The notes below the pieces were generated by a model. The model searched no databases. It was given only the letters and a program-made list of their open reading frames with translations, and was not told the origin of the DNA. DNA of 64,000 nucleotides from DASSFG01 sp035547915 (GTDB lineage: Bacteria; Planctomycetota; Planctomycetia; Pirellulales; JAICIG01), in the NCBI GenBank assembly GCA_035547915.1, contig DASZTS010000086.1:1-64000 (forward strand). Direction: 5' to 3'. Below are positions 35,536 to 44,586 of the stretch, piece after piece. Every line of letters starts with the position of its first letter. The first letter of the stretch is position 1. The translations under genes were made by a program, and so were the position numbers.

Positions 35536-35594
35536 GGCCGTCTGCCCGGGCCCATCAATGTGTCACCCGTTGTCCCGATGGCCCGACAAACGGA

Positions 35595-36248
35595 TCAGTT
35601 CGGGACGATGACAGGTTGGCTGACGATACGCTTCGGTGGCGCTTGTGTGGGCTTGGGTTCGGCAAAGGTCGGCTGGTTCGGAGCGGGCATGGGAACCCAT
35701 GTTTGCGGTGAGCCTATTTGCGGATTCTGTTCGACAACGGGTTCCGGGGTTACTCCCGGAGGAAAGGATTCGTAGCGGATCGTCTGCCCGGAACCTTGAA
35801 ACAGACCGCCGAACATCTGACCGAACGCGCCTTGAGCCTGTTCCAGTGCCTTCCGCATGGCCTGCTCGTACTGGGTCAGACTATCGAACACGTAGAATGC
35901 CGTGACGGAATCCCAGGCGACATGTATGGGAGCGCCGACGGCGACACTGAACGTGGACGATGCCTCTTCACCCACGAGGAAGCGGCGGCCGTGGATCTCC
36001 TGGAAATGGACCTTCGCTAGAACCTTCGGCTGGTTTCCTTCGCCGATGGAAACCGCGACAAACCTGCCGTTGAAGTCCGGAGACCCGTTCGGTGGCGGTG
36101 CTCCCTTCGCCGCGGCAGGCACCGCGGGACGGGCTGGATTGACAACATCGGGGCGGCGGCGCGGGTATTCCTGGGCCGTTGCCACGGCCCAGATGCCCAG
36201 TCCCAAGCCAGCCGTGACGAGAATTGCGGAAATGCGAAAGCGCTTCAT
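35595..36248 (-). CDS. Secreted Pro-rich protein of unknown function
   Basis: The 217-residue product starts at an ATG preceded by GGAGG with ideal spacing. It has a signal peptide (MKRFRISAILVTAGLGLGIWAVATA), a Pro/Ala-rich linker, and a compact middle part with RFVAVSIGEGNQPKVLAKVHFQEI. The C-terminal tail is rich in Pro and Gln. No family recognised. It is convergent with the DUF1501 gene and divergent from the peroxiredoxin-kinase fusion. Confidence 0.7.
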   Translation of the reverse strand: MKRFRISAILVTAGLGLGIWAVATAQEYPRRRPDVVNPARPAVPAAAKGAPPPNGSPDFNGRFVAVSIGEGNQPKVLAKVHFQEIHGRRFLVGEEASSTFSVAVGAPIHVAWDSVTAFYVFDSLTQYEQAMRKALEQAQGAFGQMFGGLFQGSGQTIRYESFPPGVTPEPVVEQNPQIGSPQTWVPMPAPNQPTFAEPKPTQAPPKRIVSQPVIVPN

Positions 36249-36635
36249 AGGGACCTCCATTTCCTGGTTGAGTGGGGAGCAACCGCGGCTTTGGCGAAAC
36301 CTCCCAGCCGTCCGTGGCGCGTGATTGTGCCCCACTTGTTGCGAGTGGGTCAATCCCGAACCGGTCGCAAGGCACGGGATGGTAGGTTGTCGAATCGAGT
36401 CGAACGCCACAGATTTGGTGCGCCGATCCGTGTTTGACAAACACCGTCGAAGCCCGATCGGCGACGATCGGGGCAGTGCCGCGAGCGGTCGACTGGACGG
36501 GCGGTGTGATCGCTTGGTGCCCGCTCGACGGTCGATTCGTCCAGCGATATGCTGCATAAAGCCGACTCGAGGACCGGCGGGTGCACGGCACCATCAAGAT
36601 CGGGAAGGAAATCGGTTCTCGGCCAGGCTCTTGAG
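36249..36635. other. Divergent intergenic region
   Basis: About 390 bp between the secreted Pro-rich gene and the peroxiredoxin-kinase gene. The plus-strand frame is open back to 36549, but the extra residues do not look coding. I see the GGAGG of the minus-strand gene and no other clear signal. Confidence 0.4.
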
Positions 36636-38042
36636 ATGGGTTCGCCTATGGTTTCGGTGGGCAGCCTCGCCCCTGATTTTGATCTCCCGTGCACGCCGCG
36701 CTTCGATACGGGGGCCGCGACGGTCTCGCTGGCCGACTTCCGCGGCAAGTGGCTGTTGCTCGTATTCTATCCGCGCGATTTTTCGCTGGTCTGCCCGACG
36801 GAATTGACCGCCCTCAGCGCCCGCATCGACGACTTTCGCCGGCAAGGTTGCGAGATCGTCGGCGTGAGTTCCGATTCCGTTGAATCGCACCTGCGCTGGA
36901 TCGCCACGCCCGTTTCGCAAGGTGGCGTGCACGGCCTCGCCTTTCCGCTGGCCAGCGACACCGACGGTCAGGCGTCGCGCGCCTACGGCGTGTTTCTCGA
37001 GCAGCAGCGCCTGGCACTGCGCGGTCTGTTCCTGATCGATCCGAACGGGGTGCTTCAGTACCAGCTCGTGCACAATCTGAGCGTGGGGCGCCGCACCGAC
37101 GAGATCCTGCGCGTGCTGGAGGCGCTACAGACGGGCGGCCTGTGCGCCGAAAGTTGGCAGCCCGGCCAGCCCACCCTCCGATCGCCCGCCGCATCGGCAC
37201 CCGGCCGAATGGTGTCGCATTATCGCCTAGAAAAAGAGGTCGGCAGCGGGGCGTTCTCCAGGGTTTTTCGGGCACACGACACGACGCTCGACCGGACGGT
37301 CGCACTGAAGATCATGAAGCCCGACAGCCCGCTCCCCGTCGGCTCCGTGCTGGCCGAGGCGCGGGCGGCCGCTTCCCTCAACGATCCTCACGTTTGCACG
37401 ATCTACTCGGTCGACGAGGCCGATGGCGTGCCGGTGATCGCGATGGAATACCTCTCCGGCAAACCTTTGTCGAAGTTGATCACCCACGGCGAGCCGTTGC
37501 CGCTGAATCAAGCCATCGACATCGCCCGGCAGGTCGCGCAGGGGATGGCCACCGCGCACGTGCAAGGGGTCGTCCACGGCGACCTGAAGCCGGCGAATCT
37601 GTTTGTGACGAACGATGGGGTCGTGAAGATTCTCGACTTCGGTTTGGCGCGACGCGATCAGCCGGAACACGACCCGGACGAGACGACCGACCTCGAATTC
37701 AACCGCGCCGGCGGTGTCACTGGCACGCCGAGCTACATGTCGCCCGAGCAGGCCGAAGGGTTGCGGCCGACCGCGGCCAGCGACGTATTTTCCCTGGGCG
37801 CCATTTTGTACGAGATGGTCACGGGTCAGCAGGCCTTCGTCGGCAAAAACGTACTCCAGGTCCTGGGGCGCATCCGCAACGTCGACGCGGAGCGGCTCAC
37901 CGCCGCACTTCCTGAGCCGCTGGCTCGGTTGCTGCGCGAGATGCTTACCCGTGCTTGCCGCCTGCGCACGATTAGCATGGCCGAGGTGGCCGCACGGTTG
38001 GTGGCGAATGAGTCGGCGGCGGTCGAAACGACTGCGGGTTAG
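36636..38042 (+). CDS. Peroxiredoxin - Ser/Thr kinase fusion protein
   Basis: Residues 1-180 form a complete AhpC/TSA peroxiredoxin. The active-site motif PRDFSLVC has the peroxidatic Cys53 in VCPTE, and the resolving Cys170 is in LCAESWQPG, where typical 2-Cys enzymes carry it. Residues 195-460 form a Hanks kinase with GSGAFSRV (203-210), Lys225, HGDLKPAN (314-321, HGD in place of HRD), DFG at 334-336 and GTPSYMSPEQ. No membrane segment is present, so it should be cytosolic. A peroxide-sensing kinase, in which the disulfide state of the peroxiredoxin controls phosphorylation, is a reasonable inference. The start could also be the ATG at 36648. Confidence 0.92.
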   Translation: MGSPMVSVGSLAPDFDLPCTPRFDTGAATVSLADFRGKWLLLVFYPRDFSLVCPTELTALSARIDDFRRQGCEIVGVSSDSVESHLRWIATPVSQGGVHGLAFPLASDTDGQASRAYGVFLEQQRLALRGLFLIDPNGVLQYQLVHNLSVGRRTDEILRVLEALQTGGLCAESWQPGQPTLRSPAASAPGRMVSHYRLEKEVGSGAFSRVFRAHDTTLDRTVALKIMKPDSPLPVGSVLAEARAAASLNDPHVCTIYSVDEADGVPVIAMEYLSGKPLSKLITHGEPLPLNQAIDIARQVAQGMATAHVQGVVHGDLKPANLFVTNDGVVKILDFGLARRDQPEHDPDETTDLEFNRAGGVTGTPSYMSPEQAEGLRPTAASDVFSLGAILYEMVTGQQAFVGKNVLQVLGRIRNVDAERLTAALPEPLARLLREMLTRACRLRTISMAEVAARLVANESAAVETTAG

Positions 38043-38063
38043 AACCGATGCGCCGCCTGTCTG

Positions 38064-38118
38064 AGAGCGGCTGACCTAACCCGGGAGCCGGAGCTGATCC
38101 GGTTTTGCCGGTTTCTCT
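38064..38118. repeat. Short copy of palindromic intergenic repeat
   Basis: The 55-bp sequence keeps the outer arms of the longer repeats (AGAGCGGCTGAC at the left, CCGGTTTTGCCGG then CTCT at the right) and lacks the central section. It lies between convergent genes, where it could end transcription from both sides. Confidence 0.7.
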
Positions 38119-38127
38119 GAAAGTTGA

Positions 38128-38628
38128 TCAGCCCCGCGGGCTGTTCTTCTCGCGCTGGATGGTGCCGGGGGGTCGGCTCTCCAGCGATTCCATGATCGGT
38201 GCGCGAGCGTCGTTCTTCTGCCGCTGGATGGTGCCGGGCGCTCGGCGGTTGAACGGTCCTGAGAATGGCGATCGGGCATCGTTCTTTTCCCGCTGAACCG
38301 TACCTGGAGGGCGCCCGATGTCGCCATACCGATTGTCGTAGTCGTCGACTCGCGCCTGGCCGTTGACCTGTCGACCGGATGCCGGAGGACGGTAGCGCGT
38401 CCAGGCGTTGCCGGCCCAGTACGACCAGGCGTTGCTGCGATCGTAATACCACCAACGCCCGTTATGGAACTTGTATCGCCAACGGTCGGCGAGATTGCCC
38501 GTGGCCGAGGCCCCACGGTTCTCGATCTTGGGCGCTGCGTCTTTACGCGGCGCCTCTTGAGCCGGCAAGCGGCCGTTTGAGATCACCGAGGCCCCCAAGA
38601 ATCCGATCACCCATATACCGCTACGCAT
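38128..38628 (-). CDS. Small secreted protein with W/Y-rich core and PGT(I/V)QR repeats
   Basis: After a signal peptide (MRSGIWVIGFLGASVISNG), the protein has an aromatic segment, WRYKFHNGRWWYYDRSNAW, that recurs in small planctomycete proteins. It ends with three repeats of the form PGT(V/I)QR(E/Q)KN(D/S)(A/P)R, spaced by about 20-24 residues. The repeats are also visible in the DNA. Function unknown; a role in the cell envelope is likely from export alone. Confidence 0.65.
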   Translation of the reverse strand: MRSGIWVIGFLGASVISNGRLPAQEAPRKDAAPKIENRGASATGNLADRWRYKFHNGRWWYYDRSNAWSYWAGNAWTRYRPPASGRQVNGQARVDDYDNRYGDIGRPPGTVQREKNDARSPFSGPFNRRAPGTIQRQKNDARAPIMESLESRPPGTIQREKNSPRG

Positions 38629-38766
38629 GTTCGTGTCCGCCATGGATGAAAGTTCTACAGACCCTCGTACCCTAATGAATTCTAGGACGGGGCCGTAGCA
38701 AGGAAAGGATTTCTGAAAGGTCCTCTTTCGGAGCTTTCTGTAAAAGTGGTGCTATATAACCGCTAA

Positions 38767-38867
38767 AGAGCGGCTGACAAAACCGGGAAGCCGGAGCGCC
38801 GTGGGCGAAAAATCGGCCGTGAAACGCCGATTTTTGTGGAGCTCGATCCGGTTTTGTCGGTTGCTCT
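38767..38867 (+). repeat. Palindromic intergenic repeat, full copy (~100 bp)
   Basis: Outer arms AGAGCGGCTGACAAAACCGG and the matching right-hand arm (38848-38867) pair with few mismatches. An inner stem (AAAAATCGGC against GCCGATTTTT) lies within an asymmetric bulge. The same sequence occurs inverted at 45999-46098 with high identity. This copy lies in a divergent promoter region, between the small secreted gene and the DUF1501 gene, so a terminator role alone does not explain it. Confidence 0.8.
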
Positions 38868-38907
38868 AAAATGATCCTGTTGGAACAATGCCTCGTCAGG
38901 GTGCCGA

Positions 38908-40347
38908 ATGATGAGTACCACGCGACTTGCAGGGATGGCTCAATTCCCCGCGTCGACAAGGCGCGAAGCGCTGCGGGCGGGCTCTATCGGGCTCGTCGGT
39001 CTGGGGCTGGCGGACCTGTTCGCATTGCGTGCCACGACGGCGGAACCGCTGGTGACGCCTGCCAAGTCGGTGCTCTTCATTTTCTTGACCGGCGGCTTGT
39101 CGCATCAAGACAGTTTCGATCTGAAGCCAGAGGCCCCCGCCGAGGTCCGTGGAGAATTTCAACCGATCGCCACGCGCACCGGCGGGCTGTTGATCTGCGA
39201 ACACTTGCCGCTCTTGGCAGAGCGGAGCGAGCGATTCGCGCTGGTGAGATCGATGTCGACGAACAGCAACGGGCACGAAGAAGCGTGCCACATGCTGCTC
39301 ACCGGCCGGCTCGACGTGCCCAGTGCCGTCAGCCTGGGCAAGCCGCCGAGCCCCAACGAATGGCCCTCGATGGCCTCGCAGGTGACCTATGCCACGCGCG
39401 GCCGAAACAACCTGCCCCCGGCCGTCGTGTTGCCGCAGCCGAGCGTGAACGAGACGGCTAATGTGCGACCGGGCCAATATGCCGGCAAGCTCGGAAAACG
39501 GTTCGAGGCCTGGCACATGAACATCGCCGCGCCTTGCCCGCTGGGTAACGGTGCCTGCCCGCATTGCTTTCGCTTCGACTCGAACTCTTTCACACACGAC
39601 GCGAGCAGCATTTTCGACACACCGTCGCTGAGTTTGCCCGACGGTGGACCGGCACGGCTCGCTGGCCGCATGAGCCTGCTCGACCATATCGCCGAGCAGC
39701 AACAGAAATTGGCGGCGGCGGCCGAGAAGACCTCGTTCGATCGCCATCGAGAGCAGGCCATCAATGTGCTCACGAATCCGCAGGTCCGCGCTGCATTCGA
39801 CGTGGAACATGCCGACGCCGCGACCCTCGAGCGCTATGGCAAGAACAAGTTCGGGCTTTCGCTCTTGATGGCCTATCGACTCGTGGCGGCGGGAGTCAAC
39901 CTGGTGCAGGTGAACCTCGGTAAGAATTCGTCGTGGGACACGCATCGCCGGAATTTTGTCAATCTCAAGCAAAACCTGCTCCCCTATGCCGACCGAGCCG
40001 TCGCGGCCCTGCTCGACGACCTCGCGGCCGGCGGCTTGATCGATACGACACTGGTGGTGATGACGGGCGAGTTCGGCCGCACCCCGAAGATCAACAAGGA
40101 CGCCGGCCGCGATCACTGGGGGCCGGCGATGACGAGCCTGTTCGCCGGTGGCGGGGTGCGTGGCGGCACGGTGATCGGCGCGACGGATAAGTTGGCCGCC
40201 TATCCCGTGAGCGCTCCGCAGACTCCGGAGAACCTGGCCGCCACGATCTACAGAACCTTGGGCATTCCGTCGACCGCGAACTGGCGGGATGTCGACGGCC
40301 GCGCCTACGAACTCTGTCGCGCTCCGCCGATCGCTGGTTTGATGTAG
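38908..40347 (+). CDS. DUF1501 protein with Tat-like leader
   Basis: The 479-residue protein has an N-terminal TRREALRAGSIGLVGLGLADL, a twin-arginine-type leader. DUF1501 elements are KSVLFIFLTGGLSHQDSFDLKPEAP, EACHMLLTGRLD, AAGVNLVQVNLGKNSSWDTH, VVMTGEFGRTPKINKDAGRDHW and RGGTVIGATDK. It is one of three DUF1501 proteins in the window and has no DUF1549 partner on its own strand. The convergent DUF1501/DUF1549 pair lies next to it. Confidence 0.92.
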   Translation: MMSTTRLAGMAQFPASTRREALRAGSIGLVGLGLADLFALRATTAEPLVTPAKSVLFIFLTGGLSHQDSFDLKPEAPAEVRGEFQPIATRTGGLLICEHLPLLAERSERFALVRSMSTNSNGHEEACHMLLTGRLDVPSAVSLGKPPSPNEWPSMASQVTYATRGRNNLPPAVVLPQPSVNETANVRPGQYAGKLGKRFEAWHMNIAAPCPLGNGACPHCFRFDSNSFTHDASSIFDTPSLSLPDGGPARLAGRMSLLDHIAEQQQKLAAAAEKTSFDRHREQAINVLTNPQVRAAFDVEHADAATLERYGKNKFGLSLLMAYRLVAAGVNLVQVNLGKNSSWDTHRRNFVNLKQNLLPYADRAVAALLDDLAAGGLIDTTLVVMTGEFGRTPKINKDAGRDHWGPAMTSLFAGGGVRGGTVIGATDKLAAYPVSAPQTPENLAATIYRTLGIPSTANWRDVDGRAYELCRAPPIAGLM

Positions 40348-40384
40348 GCGCACGCGCCGGGACCTTGGTCCGGCGACAAGAAAG

Positions 40385-41836
40385 CTAGGCCAAGATCGCC
40401 TCGACCACCTCGCCCGACACCATCGTCAGCCGTTCTTCCTGACCGTTGTGAGCGAACGTCAGCCCTTCGTGGTCGAGGCCGAGGAGGTGCAGAATCGTGG
40501 CGTGCAGGTCGTGGACGTGGATTCTGTTTTCCACCGCATAAAGTCCCAATTCGTCGGTGGCACCGTAAGTAAGGCCGCCGCGCACGCCGCCGCCGGCGAG
40601 CCACATGGTGAAGCCGTACGGATTGTGGTCGCGGCCATTGCCGCTCTCACTCATTGGCGTGCGGCCGAACTCACCACCCCAGATGACGAGCGTGCTCTCC
40701 AGCAGGCCCCGCTGCTTGAGATCGGCGAGCAAGCCCGCGATCGGCCGGTCGCTCTCGCGGCAATAGCGGGCGTGGTTTCCTTCCACGTTGCTGTGCGCGT
40801 CCCATTTGCTTCCCGAGCCCGAATAGATCTGCACGAAGCGCACGCCTCGTTCGACGAGCCGCCGGGCCAGCAAACAATTGCGGCCCATCCGTTGCGTTTC
40901 CTTCTGGTCGATCCCGTATAGGTCGAGGGTCGCCTCTGTCTCGCGGCGCAGGTCGACGGCTTCCGGAGCGGCGGCTTGCATGCGATAGGCCAATTCGTAG
41001 GCCGCGATGCGGGCTTCGAGCTGATCGTCTTCGGCACGTGCTTGCCGGTGGCGGCGGTTGAGTTGCTGGATAAAGTCGAGCTTGCTCCGCTGGTCTTGTG
41101 CCGCGGCGTTGGAGGGAGCGAGGTACAGGATCGGCGAGTCGCCCTCGCGGAACTTCGTGCCCTGGTACGTGGCCGGCATGAAACCCGTGCCCCAGTTGCG
41201 GTTTCCGCCGGGCGGCTCTTCGGGATAGTCGGCCAGCACGACGAAGCCGGGCAGGTCGGTGTTCTCGCTCCCCAACCCGTAAATGGCCCACGAGCCGAGG
41301 CACGGTCGGCCGCCCAAGATGCTGCCCGTGTTCATCTGGCACACGCTGCCGACATGATTCAACCCGTCGGCATGGCAGCTACGCAGCAGCGCTATCTCAT
41401 CGACATGCCGGGCGATCTCCGGATACCAGTCGCTGACCCAGGTGCCCGACTCGCCGTGTCGCGAAAAGGTGCGCCGCGAACCCAAGAGCGGTGTGTACGC
41501 CGTGCGGCCCATGGCCGTTACGGGTCGTGTAAAACTGTCTGGCAGCGGCTGACCGTCGAGCCGCGTGAGTTCCGGCTTCGGATCGAAGAGGTCGACATGG
41601 CTTGGGCCGCCATCCAAAAAGCACCAGATAACGCTCTTGGCCCGAGGGGCGAAGTGCGGCGGCCTGCGAGCGAGGGGGTTCGATTCGCCGAGCGACGGCG
41701 CGGCGGCCACACTTTTGGCCAGGAGCGACGTCAAGGCCAAGGCACCAAAACCGCCCCCCGCTTCGAGCAAGAACTGCCGGCGCGAGCCGGGCACAATGTG
41801 GTGTGGGCGGCGCGACCTGTTTCCGTCAATCGACAT
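40385..41836 (-). CDS. DUF1501 protein with Tat-like leader
   Basis: The 483-residue protein carries SRRQFLLEAGGGFGALALTSLL, a likely twin-arginine signal. DUF1501 elements include KSVIWCFLDGGPSHVDLFDPKP, GRPCLGSWAIYGLGSENTDLPGF, ERGVRFVQIYSGSGSKWDAH, VIWGGEFGRTPMSESGNGRDHNP and RGGLTYGATDELG. The start overlaps the end of the upstream DUF1549/DUF1553 gene by 11 bp, so the two form an operon. Confidence 0.93.
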   Translation of the reverse strand: MSIDGNRSRRPHHIVPGSRRQFLLEAGGGFGALALTSLLAKSVAAAPSLGESNPLARRPPHFAPRAKSVIWCFLDGGPSHVDLFDPKPELTRLDGQPLPDSFTRPVTAMGRTAYTPLLGSRRTFSRHGESGTWVSDWYPEIARHVDEIALLRSCHADGLNHVGSVCQMNTGSILGGRPCLGSWAIYGLGSENTDLPGFVVLADYPEEPPGGNRNWGTGFMPATYQGTKFREGDSPILYLAPSNAAAQDQRSKLDFIQQLNRRHRQARAEDDQLEARIAAYELAYRMQAAAPEAVDLRRETEATLDLYGIDQKETQRMGRNCLLARRLVERGVRFVQIYSGSGSKWDAHSNVEGNHARYCRESDRPIAGLLADLKQRGLLESTLVIWGGEFGRTPMSESGNGRDHNPYGFTMWLAGGGVRGGLTYGATDELGLYAVENRIHVHDLHATILHLLGLDHEGLTFAHNGQEERLTMVSGEVVEAILA

Positions 41837-44081
41837 ACAAGAACTCGTTGGCGTTGATCAGCGCGTGGCAGAAATCGGCGACGGCGTTGTCGATCGATCG
41901 GCCGCCACCCGCGGATGAACCGGCCTCGTCCGCAGCCTGTCCATTTGCCAGGCGAGACTGCACGAAGGCGACGGCCGTTGCGATTTCATCCTCGGCAGCC
42001 GGCCGGCCGAACGCCTGGCGGTACGCCGTCGAGACAAGGGCGGTCAGATCTGCACCGTGTCGGGCCAGCAATCGTTCCGACCAACGGCGCGCCTGCTCGA
42101 TCGCCAACTCGCCGTTGAGCAAGGCCAGCGATTGCGGCGCCGTGGTGGTCTCGGCCCGCCGCGGACAACTGTGATGCATGTCGGGCTGATCGAAGGCCTC
42201 GAACAGTGGATAGTGCAGATTGCGTTTCGCGAGCACGTACACCGATCGCCGATCGCGATCTTCCCGTCGCTCGTCCGGCGACCAGGCGTACGATTTGCTC
42301 AGGCCGTTCGGTAACGCGGGACGTGCGCTCGCACCGAACATCCGTCGATTCATCGCGCCGCTGACGCAGAGCAGCGAGTCGCGTAACGTCTCGCCCTCGA
42401 GCCGCCGGCGCCGGGCATGCCACAGCAGCCGGTTCTGTGGATCGCGTTCGGCAGCCAGCTTGCTTCCTGGCGACGAATCGACGCGCGAGGTCTGCCGATA
42501 GGCCGCCGAGGTGACCAGCAGCCGGTGGATGTGTTTCACGTCCCAACCACTCTCGACGAGTTCGACGGCGAGCCAATCGAGCAGCTCTCGGTGGGTGGGC
42601 GCATCGCCCTGACCGCCAAAATCGTTCGGGGTCGGAACGATGCCCACCCCGAAATGCTGTTGCCAGATGCGGTTGACGATCACGCGCGACGTCAGCGGGT
42701 GATCGGGACGCACGAGCCAACCGGCCAAGGCCGTCCGCCGCCCCGTGCTGGCACTGCCGCTGCCCGGCGAACTCACCGCGGCGGCCGTGTCGCCGAGAAA
42801 GGCCGGAAAGCCCGGCAGCAACTCTTCGGCCGGCTTATGCCAGGCGCCTCCCGTGAGCAGCCACGTCACCGGCGCGGTACGGCCGACGTCGCCGACGGCC
42901 ATTAGCGTCGGCAGCGGGGCCGGCCGCAACGAATCGAACTCCTTCAGCTTCGCCTGCAAATCCTGGTAGCGCAGTTTGTCTTCGGCCGAGAGCTTGTTGA
43001 CGATATCGGCCTCTTTGGGCTCGGCCTGCTTCAGCGCCATGCGAGCGATCTGTTCTTGGTAGGGCGTGCGCTCCGCGGCAGGCACGTCGACCGCCTGCCG
43101 TATTTCCGCACGGAACTTGCCCAAGCCGTACTCGCGCAATTGGGCACGTTTGGCGGCCAGCAATTCATCGATCTGCGCACGCACTTCGGCCGTCGCTTCC
43201 CGCCAGGTCGCAAGCTGGTGGCGGTAGCGCTCGGCCTCTTCGGGCGTCGCGTCAGGCACGTCATCGCGCGGCACGAGCGGCGAAAAGAACGCCTGCAATC
43301 GGAAGTAGTCGGTCTGCGCGATGTCGTCGAATTTGTGGTCGTGACATTGTGCGCAGCCCATCGTCAGGCCCATGAAGGCCACCGAGGTCGTCGCCGTGAC
43401 GTCATCCAAGATTTCCTGCCGGCGCTGTTCAAGGTTGGCGGCGTTGTATTCGTCGGGATAGAGACGGTTGTAACCCGTGGCGGCGAGCGCCAACGGACTA
43501 TCGGGCTGAAGTTCGTCCCCCGCCAACTGCCAAGCCACAAAACGATCGTACGGCAGATTGTCGTTCAGCGCCCGGATGACAAAGTCGCGATATTTGTATG
43601 CCGTCGGACGAAGTTCGTCGGCCTTGAAGCCGTCGGTCTCGGCGTAGCGCACCAGATCGAGCCATCGCTCGGCGGCGCGCTCACCGAACGCAGGCGACGC
43701 GAGAAGGCGATCGACCTGCCGATCGTAGGCATCGGGCCGGCCGTCTTCCAAGAAGGCCTGCTGTTCCTCCTCGGTGGGTGGCAACCCGAGGAGGTCGAAC
43801 GAGAGTCGCCGCAAGAGAGTGAGTTTGTCGGCAGCCGGACTGGCGGTCAGTCCGGCCGCTTCGAGTTTCGCCAGCACGAAGCGATCGATGGGGTTGATGC
43901 ACCAACCGGGGTCATTCGTGGCGGGAGGAGAGGGACGCTGCGGCGGGCGGAAGGGCCAATCGCCGTGGCTGAAGGTGGTCGGCGTTTCACCCTGCACCGG
44001 CCGACAACAAACAGTCAGCGCGACGAGGCTTAGGACCCAAAAAGAGTACGAACGTGGCACGAGACGCACGAACCTCCCCAA
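41826..44081 (-). CDS. DUF1549 / DUF1553 secreted protein
   Basis: The 751-residue protein has a signal peptide but, unlike its relative at 30813, no N-terminal PSCyt1 haem domain and no LamG insertion. DUF1549 shows NPIDRFVLAKLEAAGL, LSFDLLGLPPTEEE, RWLDLVRYAETDGF and GCAQCHDHKFDDIAQ, which holds one CxxCH motif. DUF1553 follows with SRVIVNRIWQQHFGVGI, LDWLAVELVESGWDVKHIHRLLV and TTTAPQSLALLNG. It is the upstream partner of the DUF1501 gene, with overlapping ends. Confidence 0.92.
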   Translation of the reverse strand: MGRFVRLVPRSYSFWVLSLVALTVCCRPVQGETPTTFSHGDWPFRPPQRPSPPATNDPGWCINPIDRFVLAKLEAAGLTASPAADKLTLLRRLSFDLLGLPPTEEEQQAFLEDGRPDAYDRQVDRLLASPAFGERAAERWLDLVRYAETDGFKADELRPTAYKYRDFVIRALNDNLPYDRFVAWQLAGDELQPDSPLALAATGYNRLYPDEYNAANLEQRRQEILDDVTATTSVAFMGLTMGCAQCHDHKFDDIAQTDYFRLQAFFSPLVPRDDVPDATPEEAERYRHQLATWREATAEVRAQIDELLAAKRAQLREYGLGKFRAEIRQAVDVPAAERTPYQEQIARMALKQAEPKEADIVNKLSAEDKLRYQDLQAKLKEFDSLRPAPLPTLMAVGDVGRTAPVTWLLTGGAWHKPAEELLPGFPAFLGDTAAAVSSPGSGSASTGRRTALAGWLVRPDHPLTSRVIVNRIWQQHFGVGIVPTPNDFGGQGDAPTHRELLDWLAVELVESGWDVKHIHRLLVTSAAYRQTSRVDSSPGSKLAAERDPQNRLLWHARRRRLEGETLRDSLLCVSGAMNRRMFGASARPALPNGLSKSYAWSPDERREDRDRRSVYVLAKRNLHYPLFEAFDQPDMHHSCPRRAETTTAPQSLALLNGELAIEQARRWSERLLARHGADLTALVSTAYRQAFGRPAAEDEIATAVAFVQSRLANGQAADEAGSSAGGGRSIDNAVADFCHALINANEFLYVD

Positions 44082-44586
44082 AGAGTTTCGCCAGCGACGC
44101 GAGCGAGTTGGTCAACCAGCGCCAGACAGATCGGTGATTCTAGCGTGCCTGCCCCCAATTGTCGATTTTCTAACGCATGTCTGAGGCTGACGTCGCCATG
44201 GTTTGGAGGTTATCGCCTGTGTCATCACCGGCGGCCCAGAACAGCATCTTGGGCACGTCGTCGAATTATCTGATCACACCGATCCGCGCGTCCGACTTGG
44301 TAGTTTTTGCCATCATTTTATACCATCGCTGCCCATTATTTAGGCAGTCCGGTGTTGCTGGTAGGACGGGTAGTTTTTGACGTAAGATGCTTGCCTTTTT
44401 CGGTTTGTGCGATACGATGCCGTCTTGCGCAGGGAGAGTCGGCACCCGACTTGCTTTCGCAGAGCGGATTCATTCGCAACCGCATGGCCCACATGTCCTG
44501 GCGAATGTCCATTCGGTGACGCAATGAAATCGGGGCGCGTCCGTAACTCCTTCTGGTCTTTGGTCGATCTATTTAGCGAGGAAACT
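44082..44586. other. Divergent intergenic region upstream of glnA
   Basis: About 500 bp separate the DUF1549/DUF1553 gene from glnA. The plus-strand frame of glnA is open back to 44407, but those 60 codons do not match glutamine synthetase. I looked for a sigma-54 promoter (TGGCA-N-TTGC) and did not see a convincing one. TTGACG at about 44378 is a possible -35 box without a good -10 partner. Confidence 0.4.

Noticed and set aside
44407..44586. 60-residue N-terminal extension of glutamine synthetase
   Set aside because: The GTG at 44587 has a good ribosome binding site and gives the normal family length of 470 residues.
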